Notes: generated by a model not told the origin, from the letters alone. A DNA stretch of 5,768 nucleotides from JBBDNC01 sp040877875 (GCA_040877875.1 JBBDNC010000052.1:1-5768); one strand, 5' to 3'. Counted from the stretch's first letter, positions 1 to 5,630 are shown. Program-made: numbers and translations.

Positions 1-202
1 TTCGGTGGTGGGCCTTGAGCTGACTGAGACCCCTCAGCAACAGGAGATTATAGAAGAAAATGGTTCAATTCGGGTATGGGTGAGAATTCATGTATCCGTT
101 TCGGAAGTACTGGAAGTTCTTGACAGGCAATTGGAGCCGTATGATGAAATATGGAATAAAATGAAAGACAGTGGCCTCCTCCGGTCATGGGAAACTCCGT
201 AA
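1..202 (+). CDS. 3' end of an unrecognised protein gene (partial)
   Basis: An open frame runs in from the left window edge (first full codon at base 2) and stops at TAA 200-202. It gives 66 C-terminal residues. The frame is still open at the edge and the GTG codons at 5 and 8 have no ribosome site in view, so this is most likely the tail of a longer protein. The tail is acidic and charged, reads like mixed strand and helix (IRVWVRIHVSVSEVLEVLD, then a Trp-rich helix ending LLRSWETP), and has no membrane segment or signal. I do not recognise the family and assign no function. It is convergent with icd, with 98 bp between the two stop codons. The terminator in that gap has its T-run only on the icd transcript, so how this gene's transcript ends is unclear. 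Confidence 0.6.
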   Translation, partial: SVVGLELTETPQQQEIIEENGSIRVWVRIHVSVSEVLEVLDRQLEPYDEIWNKMKDSGLLRSWETP

Positions 203-248
203 GGGTTACCAGGGAGAGTATTTACGGGATAGGGGTTCGGTCTTATTG

Positions 249-293
249 GAAAAGAAAAAAAAATCGTCTGCCGGGCAGGACCCGTCAGACGAT
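249..293 (-). terminator. intrinsic terminator of icd
   Basis: A perfect 8-bp stem (263-270 with 286-293) continues after one C/T mismatch into CGGG/CCCG around a 5-base loop. Read on the minus strand, the hairpin is followed directly by nine T residues (complement of A255-263), then CTTTTCC. This is a textbook rho-independent terminator lying 8 bases past the icd stop codon. On the plus strand the sequence after the hairpin is not T-rich, so it should work in one direction only. Confidence 0.93.
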
Positions 294-300
294 CGTTAAG

Positions 301-1548
301 TTACATGTTTTTGATGATTTCATCTCCAAACTCCGAACACTTCAGAAGGGTAGCCCCTTCCATCTGCCGCTCGAAATCATAAGTAACCCGCTTGCTGCTG
401 ATAGCGGCTTCCAGCCCCTTTTCTATCAGGTCAGCGGCTTCATTCCATCCCATATAACGAAGCATGATGACTCCGGACAGAATCAGCGAGCCTGGATTTA
501 CCTTATCCTGGCCGGCATATTTTGGCGCCGTTCCATGAGTGGCTTCAAAGACGGCTATTCCGGTTTCGTAATTGATGTTGGCTCCCGGGGCGATCCCGAT
601 TCCACCTACACAGGCGGCCAAAGCATCTGAGATATAATCGCCATTAAGGTTCATGGTCGCAATCACATCATACTCAGCCGGCCGGGTCAGTATTTGTTGC
701 AGGAATGCATCTGCTATGACGTCTTTGATTACGATGCCGTTTGGCAGTTCGCACCATGGGCCGTCACCGATTTCCCGGGCATCAAATTCTTCTTTGGCCA
801 GTTCATATCCCCAGTTTTTAAAACTTCCTTCTGTGAATTTCATGATGTTGCCTTTGTGGACCAGGGTCACACTTTTGCGATTCTGATCGATCGCATAGTT
901 GATCGCTGCCCGTACCAGGCGCTGGGTTCCCTCGATCGAGATCGGTTTGATTCCCAGTGAAGAAGTTTCAGGAAAACGGATGCTGGTTGTTCCCAGTTCA
1001 TTGATGAGAAAATTTTTCAGCTTTTCATTTTCCGGTGTACCCGTCTGATATTCGATGCCGGCGTAAATATCTTCGGTATTTTCACGATAGATGACCATGT
1101 CGGTCAGTTCCGGTTGTTTAACCGGGCTTGGAGTCCCTCTGTAGTATTTAACCGGACGTACACAGGCATACAGATCCAGTTTTTGACGAATGGCGACGTT
1201 CAAAGAACGGATTCCACCGCCGACCGGTGTTGTAAGGGGCCCCTTGATGCCTACTTTATATTCTTCAAATGCATTCAGGGTATCTTCAGGCAGCCAGGTA
1301 TCGCCGCCGTAATAATCAACTGCCTTTTCGCCGGCATAGACTTCAAACCAATGAATCTTTTTTTTGCCGTCGTAGGCTTTCTCCACTGCACTTTCGATAA
1401 CAGATTTCATGGCCGGGGTAATATCCACCCCGATTCCGTCACCCTCAATAAATGGTATGATCGGATCATCCCCTACTTTTAAGGATCCATCCGATTTCTT
1501 TTCAATAACCGTTCCAGTGTCCGGCCTCTTTAATTTGTCAAAACTCAT
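301..1548 (-). CDS. icd: NADP-dependent isocitrate dehydrogenase
   Basis: A 415-residue homodimeric cytosolic TCA enzyme that oxidatively decarboxylates isocitrate to 2-oxoglutarate, making NADPH; the length matches E. coli Icd (416). Visible family features are the substrate loop GGGIRSLNVAIR with S115, N117, R121 and then R131; Y162 in ENTEDIYAGIEY; K232 in HKGNIMK; and metal-binding D304 and D308 in NLNGDYISDALA. NADP specificity is indicated by K343-Y344 in HGTAPKYAGQDKVNPGS and by Y390 and R394 in VTYDFER, the counterparts of E. coli K344/Y345 and Y391/R395. S115 matches the serine phosphorylated by AceK in E. coli, but no aceK lies here and such control is not implied. The ATG at 1548-1546 gives the expected N-terminus (MSFDKLKRPDTG); it has no clear Shine-Dalgarno. 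The gene appears monocistronic, with its own terminator and a probable promoter at 1585-1593. Confidence 0.98.
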   Translation of the reverse strand: MSFDKLKRPDTGTVIEKKSDGSLKVGDDPIIPFIEGDGIGVDITPAMKSVIESAVEKAYDGKKKIHWFEVYAGEKAVDYYGGDTWLPEDTLNAFEEYKVGIKGPLTTPVGGGIRSLNVAIRQKLDLYACVRPVKYYRGTPSPVKQPELTDMVIYRENTEDIYAGIEYQTGTPENEKLKNFLINELGTTSIRFPETSSLGIKPISIEGTQRLVRAAINYAIDQNRKSVTLVHKGNIMKFTEGSFKNWGYELAKEEFDAREIGDGPWCELPNGIVIKDVIADAFLQQILTRPAEYDVIATMNLNGDYISDALAACVGGIGIAPGANINYETGIAVFEATHGTAPKYAGQDKVNPGSLILSGVIMLRYMGWNEAADLIEKGLEAAISSKRVTYDFERQMEGATLLKCSEFGDEIIKNM

Positions 1549-1584
1549 CTGTTCAGCAGGTTTAGTGTTTAAAATTTGCGCTGA

Positions 1585-1593
1585 ATAATAGCA
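1585..1593 (-). promoter_or_regulatory. candidate extended -10 promoter for icd
   Basis: On the minus strand this reads TGC-TATTAT, a close match to a sigma-70-type extended -10 (TGnTATAAT). It sits about 37 bp upstream of the icd ATG, so transcription would begin near 1578 with a leader of roughly 30 bases. No good -35 hexamer lies 16-18 bp upstream, as is common for extended -10 promoters. The motif is inside an imperfect dyad (AATTTGCGCT at 1574-1583 against AGCAAAAATT at 1590-1599), which could be an operator. Motif-based only. Confidence 0.4.
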
Positions 1594-1776
1594 AAAATTC
1601 AGGCTTCTTGCATTGAGTTTATTTCTTTTTGAGGAGGCTGTTTTGGTTAGGAAAGAAAGTCGGAAAATTTCAGAACCGGGATTGTTTCCCGATATGGGTA
1701 CAGACTATCCTGTTGTAGAGTGAGGTACGCAAGCGGCGACATGTGAAATCAAATTTCGACTAAACTTTGGATGATT

Positions 1777-1790
1777 GAATATGTATATTC
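1777..1790. promoter_or_regulatory. AT-rich palindrome, possible operator
   Basis: GAATAT-GT-ATATTC is a perfect 6+6 dyad with a 2-base centre, about 175 bp upstream of the small membrane-protein gene and 230 bp upstream of icd. Size and symmetry suit a dimeric helix-turn-helix repressor site. In AT-rich intergenic DNA a dyad this short can arise by chance, so this is only a candidate. Confidence 0.2.
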
Positions 1791-1914
1791 GATGTTAGAA
1801 ATTACTTGCAGAAATACCAGGTTGACGGGAAGTCTGCCGGCCCCGGACAATAGTTACAAGGGAATGTCGGGTAAGTAGTTGAAATAGTACCGATTCCTTC
1901 TTGTCCGATGTAAA

Positions 1915-1920
1915 TATGAT
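1915..1920 (+). promoter_or_regulatory. weak -10-like hexamer upstream of the mutL operon
   Basis: TATGAT matches the -10 consensus at five of six positions and lies 46 bp before the ATG at 1967, which would give a leader of about 40 bases. No convincing -35 hexamer stands 16-18 bp upstream. The Bacteroidota-type TTTG/TAnnTTTG pair is not present at proper spacing either; the nearest attempt, TTTG 1766-1769 with TATATTCG 1784-1791, is too tightly spaced. Confidence 0.2.
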
Positions 1921-1954
1921 AGATTCCGGGTGGCTCCTGTAGATAGGTTAGAAA

Positions 1955-1960
1955 TGAGGT
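1955..1960 (+). promoter_or_regulatory. ribosome binding site of the 66-residue protein gene
   Basis: TGAGGT ends 6 bases before the ATG at 1967 and matches the anti-Shine-Dalgarno core GAGGT. It fixes the start of the small gene and is one of the few clear ribosome sites in the window; mutL, icd and the glycosyltransferase gene lack one. Confidence 0.65.
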
Positions 1961-1966
1961 ATACGT

Positions 1967-2167
1967 ATGCTTAAACCGATGTTTGGCCACAGGCCGAAGC
2001 CCAAAAAATTCGATATTCCCCTGCGTTATTATGATCCCAAGGAGGATGAAAAGCGAAAGCGGCGCATCCGCATTGAGCGCAACAGAAAGCGGCCCAGGCA
2101 AGGGTTGAAAGTTGTTATGTATGCTTTGGGCCTGGCTTTTGTTGTCTGGTTGATGTCAATTCTCTGA
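1967..2167 (+). CDS. small basic single-pass membrane protein, unknown function
   Basis: This gene encodes 66 residues and has a good ribosome site (TGAGGT). Residues 1-20 are proline- and lysine-rich (GHRPKPKKFDIPLR), followed by YYDPKEDEK and a very basic run at 29-44 (KRKRRIRIERNRKRPR). Residues 48-66 (KVVMYALGLAFVVWLMSIL) form one hydrophobic helix ending at the C-terminus. By the positive-inside rule the N-terminal part should be cytoplasmic with a tail anchor in the inner membrane. There is no signal peptide or cysteine. The stop lies 19 bp before the first possible mutL codon, so the two are probably cotranscribed. I have an uncertain memory of similar short RYYDP-containing proteins in Balneolota/Rhodothermota, but cannot name a family. 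The basic stretch could bind nucleic acid, ribosomes or acidic lipid; that is a guess. Confidence 0.8.
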   Translation: MLKPMFGHRPKPKKFDIPLRYYDPKEDEKRKRRIRIERNRKRPRQGLKVVMYALGLAFVVWLMSIL

Positions 2168-2186
2168 AATTTGAATATGAATGTAG

Positions 2187-4007
2187 TTGCAGATCTTGAG
2201 TAAGAAAGAAGAAGCGGGGAAATCCATCATTCAGGCAATGCCTCCTGAATTGGCTAACAAAATTGCTGCCGGCGAAGTCATCCAGCGTCCGGCTTCTGTC
2301 GTCAAGGAATTGCTCGATAATGCGATAGATGCCGGAGCCGATCAGGTTAAGGTCATCATTCAAAATGCCGGAAGAACACTGATCCAGGTCATTGACAACG
2401 GTTGTGGGATGGGCACTGAAGATCTGCGCCCGTGCTTTCAACAACATGCCACGTCAAAAATTCATGATATTGATGACCTGTACAGAATTCGCACACTCGG
2501 ATTCAGAGGGGAGGCGATGGCATCGATTGCTTCAGTCTCCCAGATTGAGGTGAAGACGAAAAGACAGGAAGATGAAACCGGGATCTTGTATGAAATTCAC
2601 GGGGGGGAAGAACAACGTTTTGAACCTGCAGCTACGGATAATGGAACCTCTGTAGCCGTCCGGAATTTATTTTACAATGTGCCGGCCCGCCGTCAATTTT
2701 TAAAAACGGATGCTACGGAGTTTCGCCACATTCTGAGGGCTATCCAGCATGCGGCAATTGCACATGTCAGTATATCATTTGAAGTGGAAGCCGATACAGA
2801 TAAAATCTATAAGCTGCCTCCTCAGAATCTGACGCAGAGAATTGCTGAAATATTTGGCAAACAGTATCGGAAAAGCCTGATCCCTTTCAGGGAGGATACC
2901 AGCTATGTCCGGATTCACGGCGTACTTGGAGATCCGAAAATTACCCGGAAAAGCAGGGGGGATCAATTTTTATTCGTAAATAATCGACCCGTTCAACACC
3001 GGCTTTTAAGTCATATCATTTTGAAAATTTATGACTCCTGGACCGGAGAGAATGAATATCCGTTTTTTGCCATTTTTCTGGATCTGGACCCTCAGCAGGT
3101 CGATGTAAATGTGCATCCCTCAAAACTGGAGGTAAAGTTTGAGGATGGCCAAAGTGTTATCCAGTTGACCCGATCGGTGGTTAAAAAAGCCTTGAATGAA
3201 TATTTGAGAGTACCGGGAATGGATCATCTCCGCTCCGGACGGGACGAAGGGGGCTCCTTTAACGCCTCTTTTCAAGGATTTAGTAGTTTTGAAGAAAGTG
3301 AACGACGTGGCGGCAGCAGAGAGATGCAAATTCCGTCCCGAATCAATTTTGGGCCGTACGATCCGCACGGTCCGGACGGTTCGAAACTGGGTGAGGAACT
3401 CTATGGGGACGAACCGCGCGGAAAACAGAAGACGGATCAACCCCGGGAAAAAGGTTTCTGGCAGTTACACAACCGCTATATTCTGACTCAAACCCGTACG
3501 GGCCTTTGCATGATTGATCAGCATGCAGCCCACGTTCGGATTATCTATGAGAAAGCTTTAAGTGCTACCGAGGAGTCTCTTCCGGGCACGCAACAATTGC
3601 TCTTTGCCCAAACTCTGGAACTTTCCGCAACAGACTTTTCTCTTCTCAAGGAATTGCACCCCGTTATCCAGCGAATGGGTTTTAGTATTCAGCTTTTAAG
3701 CGGGAATACAGCCATTATCAATGGGGTACCGGCAGATATCGATATCGGGGATGAACGGTCGGTTTTACGGGAAATGCTACAACAGTACCGGGAACTTGAT
3801 CAGAACCTGAAACTGGAGGCCCGGAAAATAGTTGCCATTGCCTTCGCATCCCGTACTGCGATTCCCCGGGGACGAAAGCTATCGGAGTTGGAAATGGAAA
3901 CTCTTATTGACCAACTGTTTGCATGTGAGGATCCTTATATTGACCCTTTGAAGCGATCTACACTTGTTTACCTGTCCATGGATGAAATCAAGAATAAATT
4001 CGGCTAA
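2187..4007 (+). CDS. mutL: DNA mismatch repair protein MutL
   Basis: MutL couples MutS mismatch recognition to strand removal. The 606 residues show the GHKL ATPase first: motif I with E41 and N45 (KELLDNAIDAGA), motif II D70-NGCGMG, HATSKI 87-92 and lid motif GFRGEAM 105-111. The transducer domain follows, ending VDVNVHPSK (K313). A low-complexity linker covers about 350-425, then the C-terminal dimerisation domain. The endonuclease site is degraded: the DQHA(X)2E(X)4E motif reads DQHAAHVRIIYE (444-455) with V450 for the metal-binding Glu. The cysteine of the AC-R motif is S555, and the CPHGRP position reads DPLKRS (586-591). The beta-clamp motif QxxLxP is QQLLFA (469-474). It is therefore probably nuclease-inactive. 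The start is uncertain: a TAG at 2184-2186 closes the frame, leaving TTG 2187, TTG 2196 or ATG 2238. The ATG would cut off the conserved IIQ strand, so a TTG is favoured although neither has a ribosome site. Confidence 0.96.
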   Translation: MQILSKKEEAGKSIIQAMPPELANKIAAGEVIQRPASVVKELLDNAIDAGADQVKVIIQNAGRTLIQVIDNGCGMGTEDLRPCFQQHATSKIHDIDDLYRIRTLGFRGEAMASIASVSQIEVKTKRQEDETGILYEIHGGEEQRFEPAATDNGTSVAVRNLFYNVPARRQFLKTDATEFRHILRAIQHAAIAHVSISFEVEADTDKIYKLPPQNLTQRIAEIFGKQYRKSLIPFREDTSYVRIHGVLGDPKITRKSRGDQFLFVNNRPVQHRLLSHIILKIYDSWTGENEYPFFAIFLDLDPQQVDVNVHPSKLEVKFEDGQSVIQLTRSVVKKALNEYLRVPGMDHLRSGRDEGGSFNASFQGFSSFEESERRGGSREMQIPSRINFGPYDPHGPDGSKLGEELYGDEPRGKQKTDQPREKGFWQLHNRYILTQTRTGLCMIDQHAAHVRIIYEKALSATEESLPGTQQLLFAQTLELSATDFSLLKELHPVIQRMGFSIQLLSGNTAIINGVPADIDIGDERSVLREMLQQYRELDQNLKLEARKIVAIAFASRTAIPRGRKLSELEMETLIDQLFACEDPYIDPLKRSTLVYLSMDEIKNKFG

Positions 4008-4097
4008 GAACAAAGGTGAGTGTTTCAGTGAGTTATTGGAACAGTGAACAGTGTGACATTCGTTTTTGAGCGATATCCACGAACACACCCCTCGCTT

Positions 4098-4127
4098 GTC
4101 CGAAACCGCCTTACGGCGGGTACGGAC
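4098..4127. repeat. two-part hairpin at the left side of the element
   Basis: GTCCG (4098-4102) pairs with CGGAC (4123-4127), and inside them CCGCC (4106-4110) pairs with GGCGG (4115-4119) around a TTAC loop. The two stems are separated by a 3x3 internal loop. It is the first structured piece of the foldback element. No U-run follows on either strand, so it is not a classical terminator. Confidence 0.6.
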
Positions 4128-4139
4128 TTCGCTTTCCCC

Positions 4140-4215
4140 TCTCGAGAGGGGAGACTTGGAGGCCTGATCAACGCCTGTCTCGAGAGGGGACAGATGGAGG
4201 CCTGATCAACGTCTG
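4140..4215 (+). repeat. 38-bp tandem direct repeat, two copies
   Basis: Copy one is 4140-4177 and copy two 4178-4215, adjoining exactly, with 34 of 38 positions identical. Both start TCTCGAGAGGGGA and share TGGAGGCCTGATCAACG; differences are three bases in a 4-base patch (GACT against CAGA) and one C/T. A third, partial occurrence (TCTTGAGAGGGGA) starts at 4227. The CTGTC/GACAG bases around the second copy's TCGAGAGGG form a different stem from that of copy one, so the change at GACT/CAGA may be compensatory. Confidence 0.75.
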
Positions 4216-4239
4216 GTTAATTCCCCTCTTGAGAGGGGA

Positions 4240-4279
4240 GGGTATAGCCAAATAGGCGTCAGCCGGCTTGGCTATACCC
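4240..4279. repeat. 12-bp perfect inverted repeat forming a long hairpin
   Basis: GGGTATAGCCAA (4240-4251) pairs perfectly with TTGGCTATACCC (4268-4279). The 16-base loop contains a smaller GGC-GTCA-GCC hairpin (4255-4264). The loop bases AGGCGT (4254-4259) are also complementary to ACGCCT (4171-4176) in the first tandem repeat. This hairpin directly abuts the right terminal inverted repeat of the element. Confidence 0.7.
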
Positions 4280-4431
4280 GGGGTGTGTTCGCGGAATCGA
4301 TGTGTGATTATAGATCCATATCTGCTCTTTGGTAAGATGACAGTTGACTGCTGGTTACAGACGGCTGATCGCCGTTACCATTGCCTGTTCGAGTGGTGGA
4401 TATTGACAACCGATTATCGGATATTAAGCAA

Positions 4432-5562
4432 ATGAATATTTTGGCCGTAGAACCGTTTTACAGCGGATCCCACAAAGCTTTCCTGGATGGACTTCGTCAG
4501 CATTCCAGTCACAATATCCTCCCTGTGAAATTGAATTACAGGGGATGGAAGTGGAAAATGCACGGAGATTCCGTAACTCTTGCCGAGATGACAAGTCATG
4601 TTCGGGATGAGATCGACCTGTTGCTGATCAGCAGTATGACCAATTTGCCTGCATTTCTCGCTCTGACTAACCCCCGGTTTGCGCATATTCCCAAGATCAT
4701 GTATATGCATGAAAACCAGTTGACCCAGCCGATGCCGGAAGGAGAAGAACGGGATTTGACCTATTGCTATATTAATTACCTGAGTATGCTGGTAGCCGAC
4801 CGGCTTTTGTTTTCTTCCCGCTTTCACATGGATGATTTCATGGGTGCCCTTCCCGCTTTTCTTGAGAATTATCCGGATGATAAACACCTGAAGACGATTG
4901 ACCAGATTAAGAACAAGAGTATTGTCATGTATCCGGGACTGGATTTGGAAACATTCGACCGTCACCCGGATACTCGCAGCCGGAACGAGCGGCCGGTGAT
5001 CGTCTGGAACCAGAGGTGGCAATTTGACCGGAACCCGGCCATGTTTTTCCGGATTCTGAATCGTTTGAATGATATTGACATCGAGTTCGATTTAATCCTC
5101 GCCGGGGATACCAAACATGAAAAGCCGGAAGAGTTTGAAAAAGCGTGGAAGAGGTATGGAGAACACGTCACTCATTTCGGCTATGTGGATGATGTGGAAA
5201 AATATGGCCGGCTTCTTCACTCCGGCGATATTGTTGTGTCAACCGCTACGTACGAATTTTTCTGCGTTGCCATTATGGAGGCGATTTATTGCGGGTGTCA
5301 CCCGTTAGTTCCCAGGCGATTGCATTATCCTGAACTCATTCCCCAATCTCTGCACAATCCCCTGCTTCATGCACCGGTTTTATATAATACCGAGGATGAA
5401 TTGTTCAGCTATATGAAGGACCTTCTGACGGGCGAAACGATACCTCTTCCAAAAGCTTCCCTGCAAAAAATCAATCGTCACCTGGATTGGCCGCAAAAAA
5501 TCGATGAGTATGACCGTATGTTCGATGAGCTGGTCAAGGTCAAGGTCGAAGCGTCGTTTTAA
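4432..5562 (+). CDS. GTDC1/QTMAN-family glycosyltransferase (DUF3524), putative tRNA-queuosine mannosyltransferase
   Basis: This is a 376-residue cytosolic GT-B fold enzyme. The N-terminal half is the DUF3524 domain: NILAVEPFYSGSHK (2-15), MYMHENQLTQP around H93-Q96, and the ERDLTYCYINYLSMLVAD segment. The C-terminal GT4-like half has VWNQRW (191-196), HFGYVDDVEKYG and the EX7E nucleotide-sugar motif, E275 and E283, in YEFFCVAIMEAIYCGCHPL. These segments align by eye with human GTDC1, now known as QTMAN, which transfers mannose from GDP-mannose to queuosine-34 of tRNA-Asp. Whether the bacterial enzyme has the same donor and acceptor is inference. The ATG at 4432 is chosen because it begins the conserved first strand; a TTG 17 codons upstream (4381) would add an unrelated extension. 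No clear ribosome site. It stands alone: the foldback element separates it from mutL, and no queuosine genes are in the window. Confidence 0.9.
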   Translation: MNILAVEPFYSGSHKAFLDGLRQHSSHNILPVKLNYRGWKWKMHGDSVTLAEMTSHVRDEIDLLLISSMTNLPAFLALTNPRFAHIPKIMYMHENQLTQPMPEGEERDLTYCYINYLSMLVADRLLFSSRFHMDDFMGALPAFLENYPDDKHLKTIDQIKNKSIVMYPGLDLETFDRHPDTRSRNERPVIVWNQRWQFDRNPAMFFRILNRLNDIDIEFDLILAGDTKHEKPEEFEKAWKRYGEHVTHFGYVDDVEKYGRLLHSGDIVVSTATYEFFCVAIMEAIYCGCHPLVPRRLHYPELIPQSLHNPLLHAPVLYNTEDELFSYMKDLLTGETIPLPKASLQKINRHLDWPQKIDEYDRMFDELVKVKVEASF

Positions 5563-5630
5563 GGTCGTCCCTGATTTTGTCTGTTGGATTCGGTATAAGG
5601 AATAAAAAGCAAGCCGTTCGGATTCGGGGG

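Larger units (their letters stand above)
1549..1966. other. divergent intergenic region between icd and the mutL operon
   Basis: This is 418 bp of AT-leaning DNA between two divergent genes. It should hold the promoters of both. Supported contents are the icd -10 candidate (1585-1593), a possible 26-codon reading frame behind a strong GAGGAGG (1631-1723), a short hairpin CGGGA/TCCCG (1677-1691), a perfect 14-bp dyad GAATATGTATATTC (1777-1790), a lone -10-like TATGAT (1915-1920) and the ribosome site of the next gene (1955-1960). No tRNA, riboswitch or conserved protein fragment is recognisable in it. The 99-codon minus-strand frame reaching into it from the next gene has no homologous look and no ribosome site. 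Confidence 0.6.
4071..4299. repeat. nested palindromic (foldback / MITE-like) intergenic repeat
   Basis: The element is bounded by inverted repeats: 4071-4091 and 4280-4299 are complementary except for one gap and one mismatch, with the inner 12 bp (CGAACACACCCC / GGGGTGTGTTCG) perfect. Inside lie, in order, a two-part hairpin (4098-4127: GTCCG/CGGAC enclosing CCGCC-TTAC-GGCGG); a perfect 18-bp palindrome TCCCCTCTCGAGAGGGGA (4135-4152); a 38-bp tandem duplication (4140-4215); a second near-copy of the palindrome with TCTTGAGA at its centre (4222-4239); and a perfect 12-bp inverted repeat GGGTATAGCCAA/TTGGCTATACCC (4240-4279). There is no transposase and no certain target duplication. Its design suits a non-autonomous mobile or REP-like repeat present in many copies, but copy number cannot be seen here. 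In RNA it would form several hairpins after mutL. Confidence 0.75.
4008..4431. other. intergenic region dominated by a palindromic repeat element
   Basis: This 424-bp gap has no reading frame that looks coding. It begins with AT-rich DNA containing a 7-bp tandem duplication (AACAGTG twice, 4040-4053), then the 229-bp foldback element (4071-4299), then about 130 bp leading to the glycosyltransferase. That last part holds two short dyads: ACGGC-TGATC-GCCGT (4361-4375) and CCGAT-T-ATCGG (4410-4420). No T-tailed hairpin follows mutL, so no intrinsic terminator is evident. No convincing -35/-10 pair is seen for the glycosyltransferase; a TTGACA at 4404-4409 is too close to its ATG to serve. Confidence 0.6.

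Noticed and set aside
187..630. 147-codon plus-strand frame across the terminator and the icd 3' end
   Set aside because: It crosses an intrinsic terminator and is antisense to a near-certain icd; its composition is typical of a shadow frame.
1802..2101. 99-codon minus-strand frame overlapping the 66-residue protein gene
   Set aside because: It has no ribosome site or recognisable motif, and lies antisense to a plus-strand gene with a good ribosome site and sensible protein features.
3225..3460. Possible frameshift or insertion in mutL where the sequence becomes low-complexity
   Set aside because: The frame is continuous, and the stretch falls where all MutL proteins carry a variable linker between transducer and dimerisation domains.
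4098..4127. Intrinsic terminator of mutL
   Set aside because: The hairpin is not followed by a U-run, and neither are the later hairpins of the element, so only a structural role in the transcript can be proposed.
4140..4239. CRISPR array
   Set aside because: The repeats adjoin directly without unique spacers, there are only two to three units, and no cas gene is present.
4404..4431. Promoter with TTGACA at 4404-4409 for the glycosyltransferase
   Set aside because: The TATTAA-like hexamer is only 13 bp away and lies within a few bases of the ATG, leaving no room for a start site and leader.
4381..4431. Upstream TTG start giving a 393-residue glycosyltransferase
   Set aside because: The 17 extra residues are unlike the family, whose proteins begin directly with the ILxxEPFYSGSHK strand; the ATG at 4432 fits exactly.
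4414..5022. 202-codon minus-strand frame inside the glycosyltransferase gene
   Set aside because: It is antisense to a clearly conserved protein, and its translation has no family signature.
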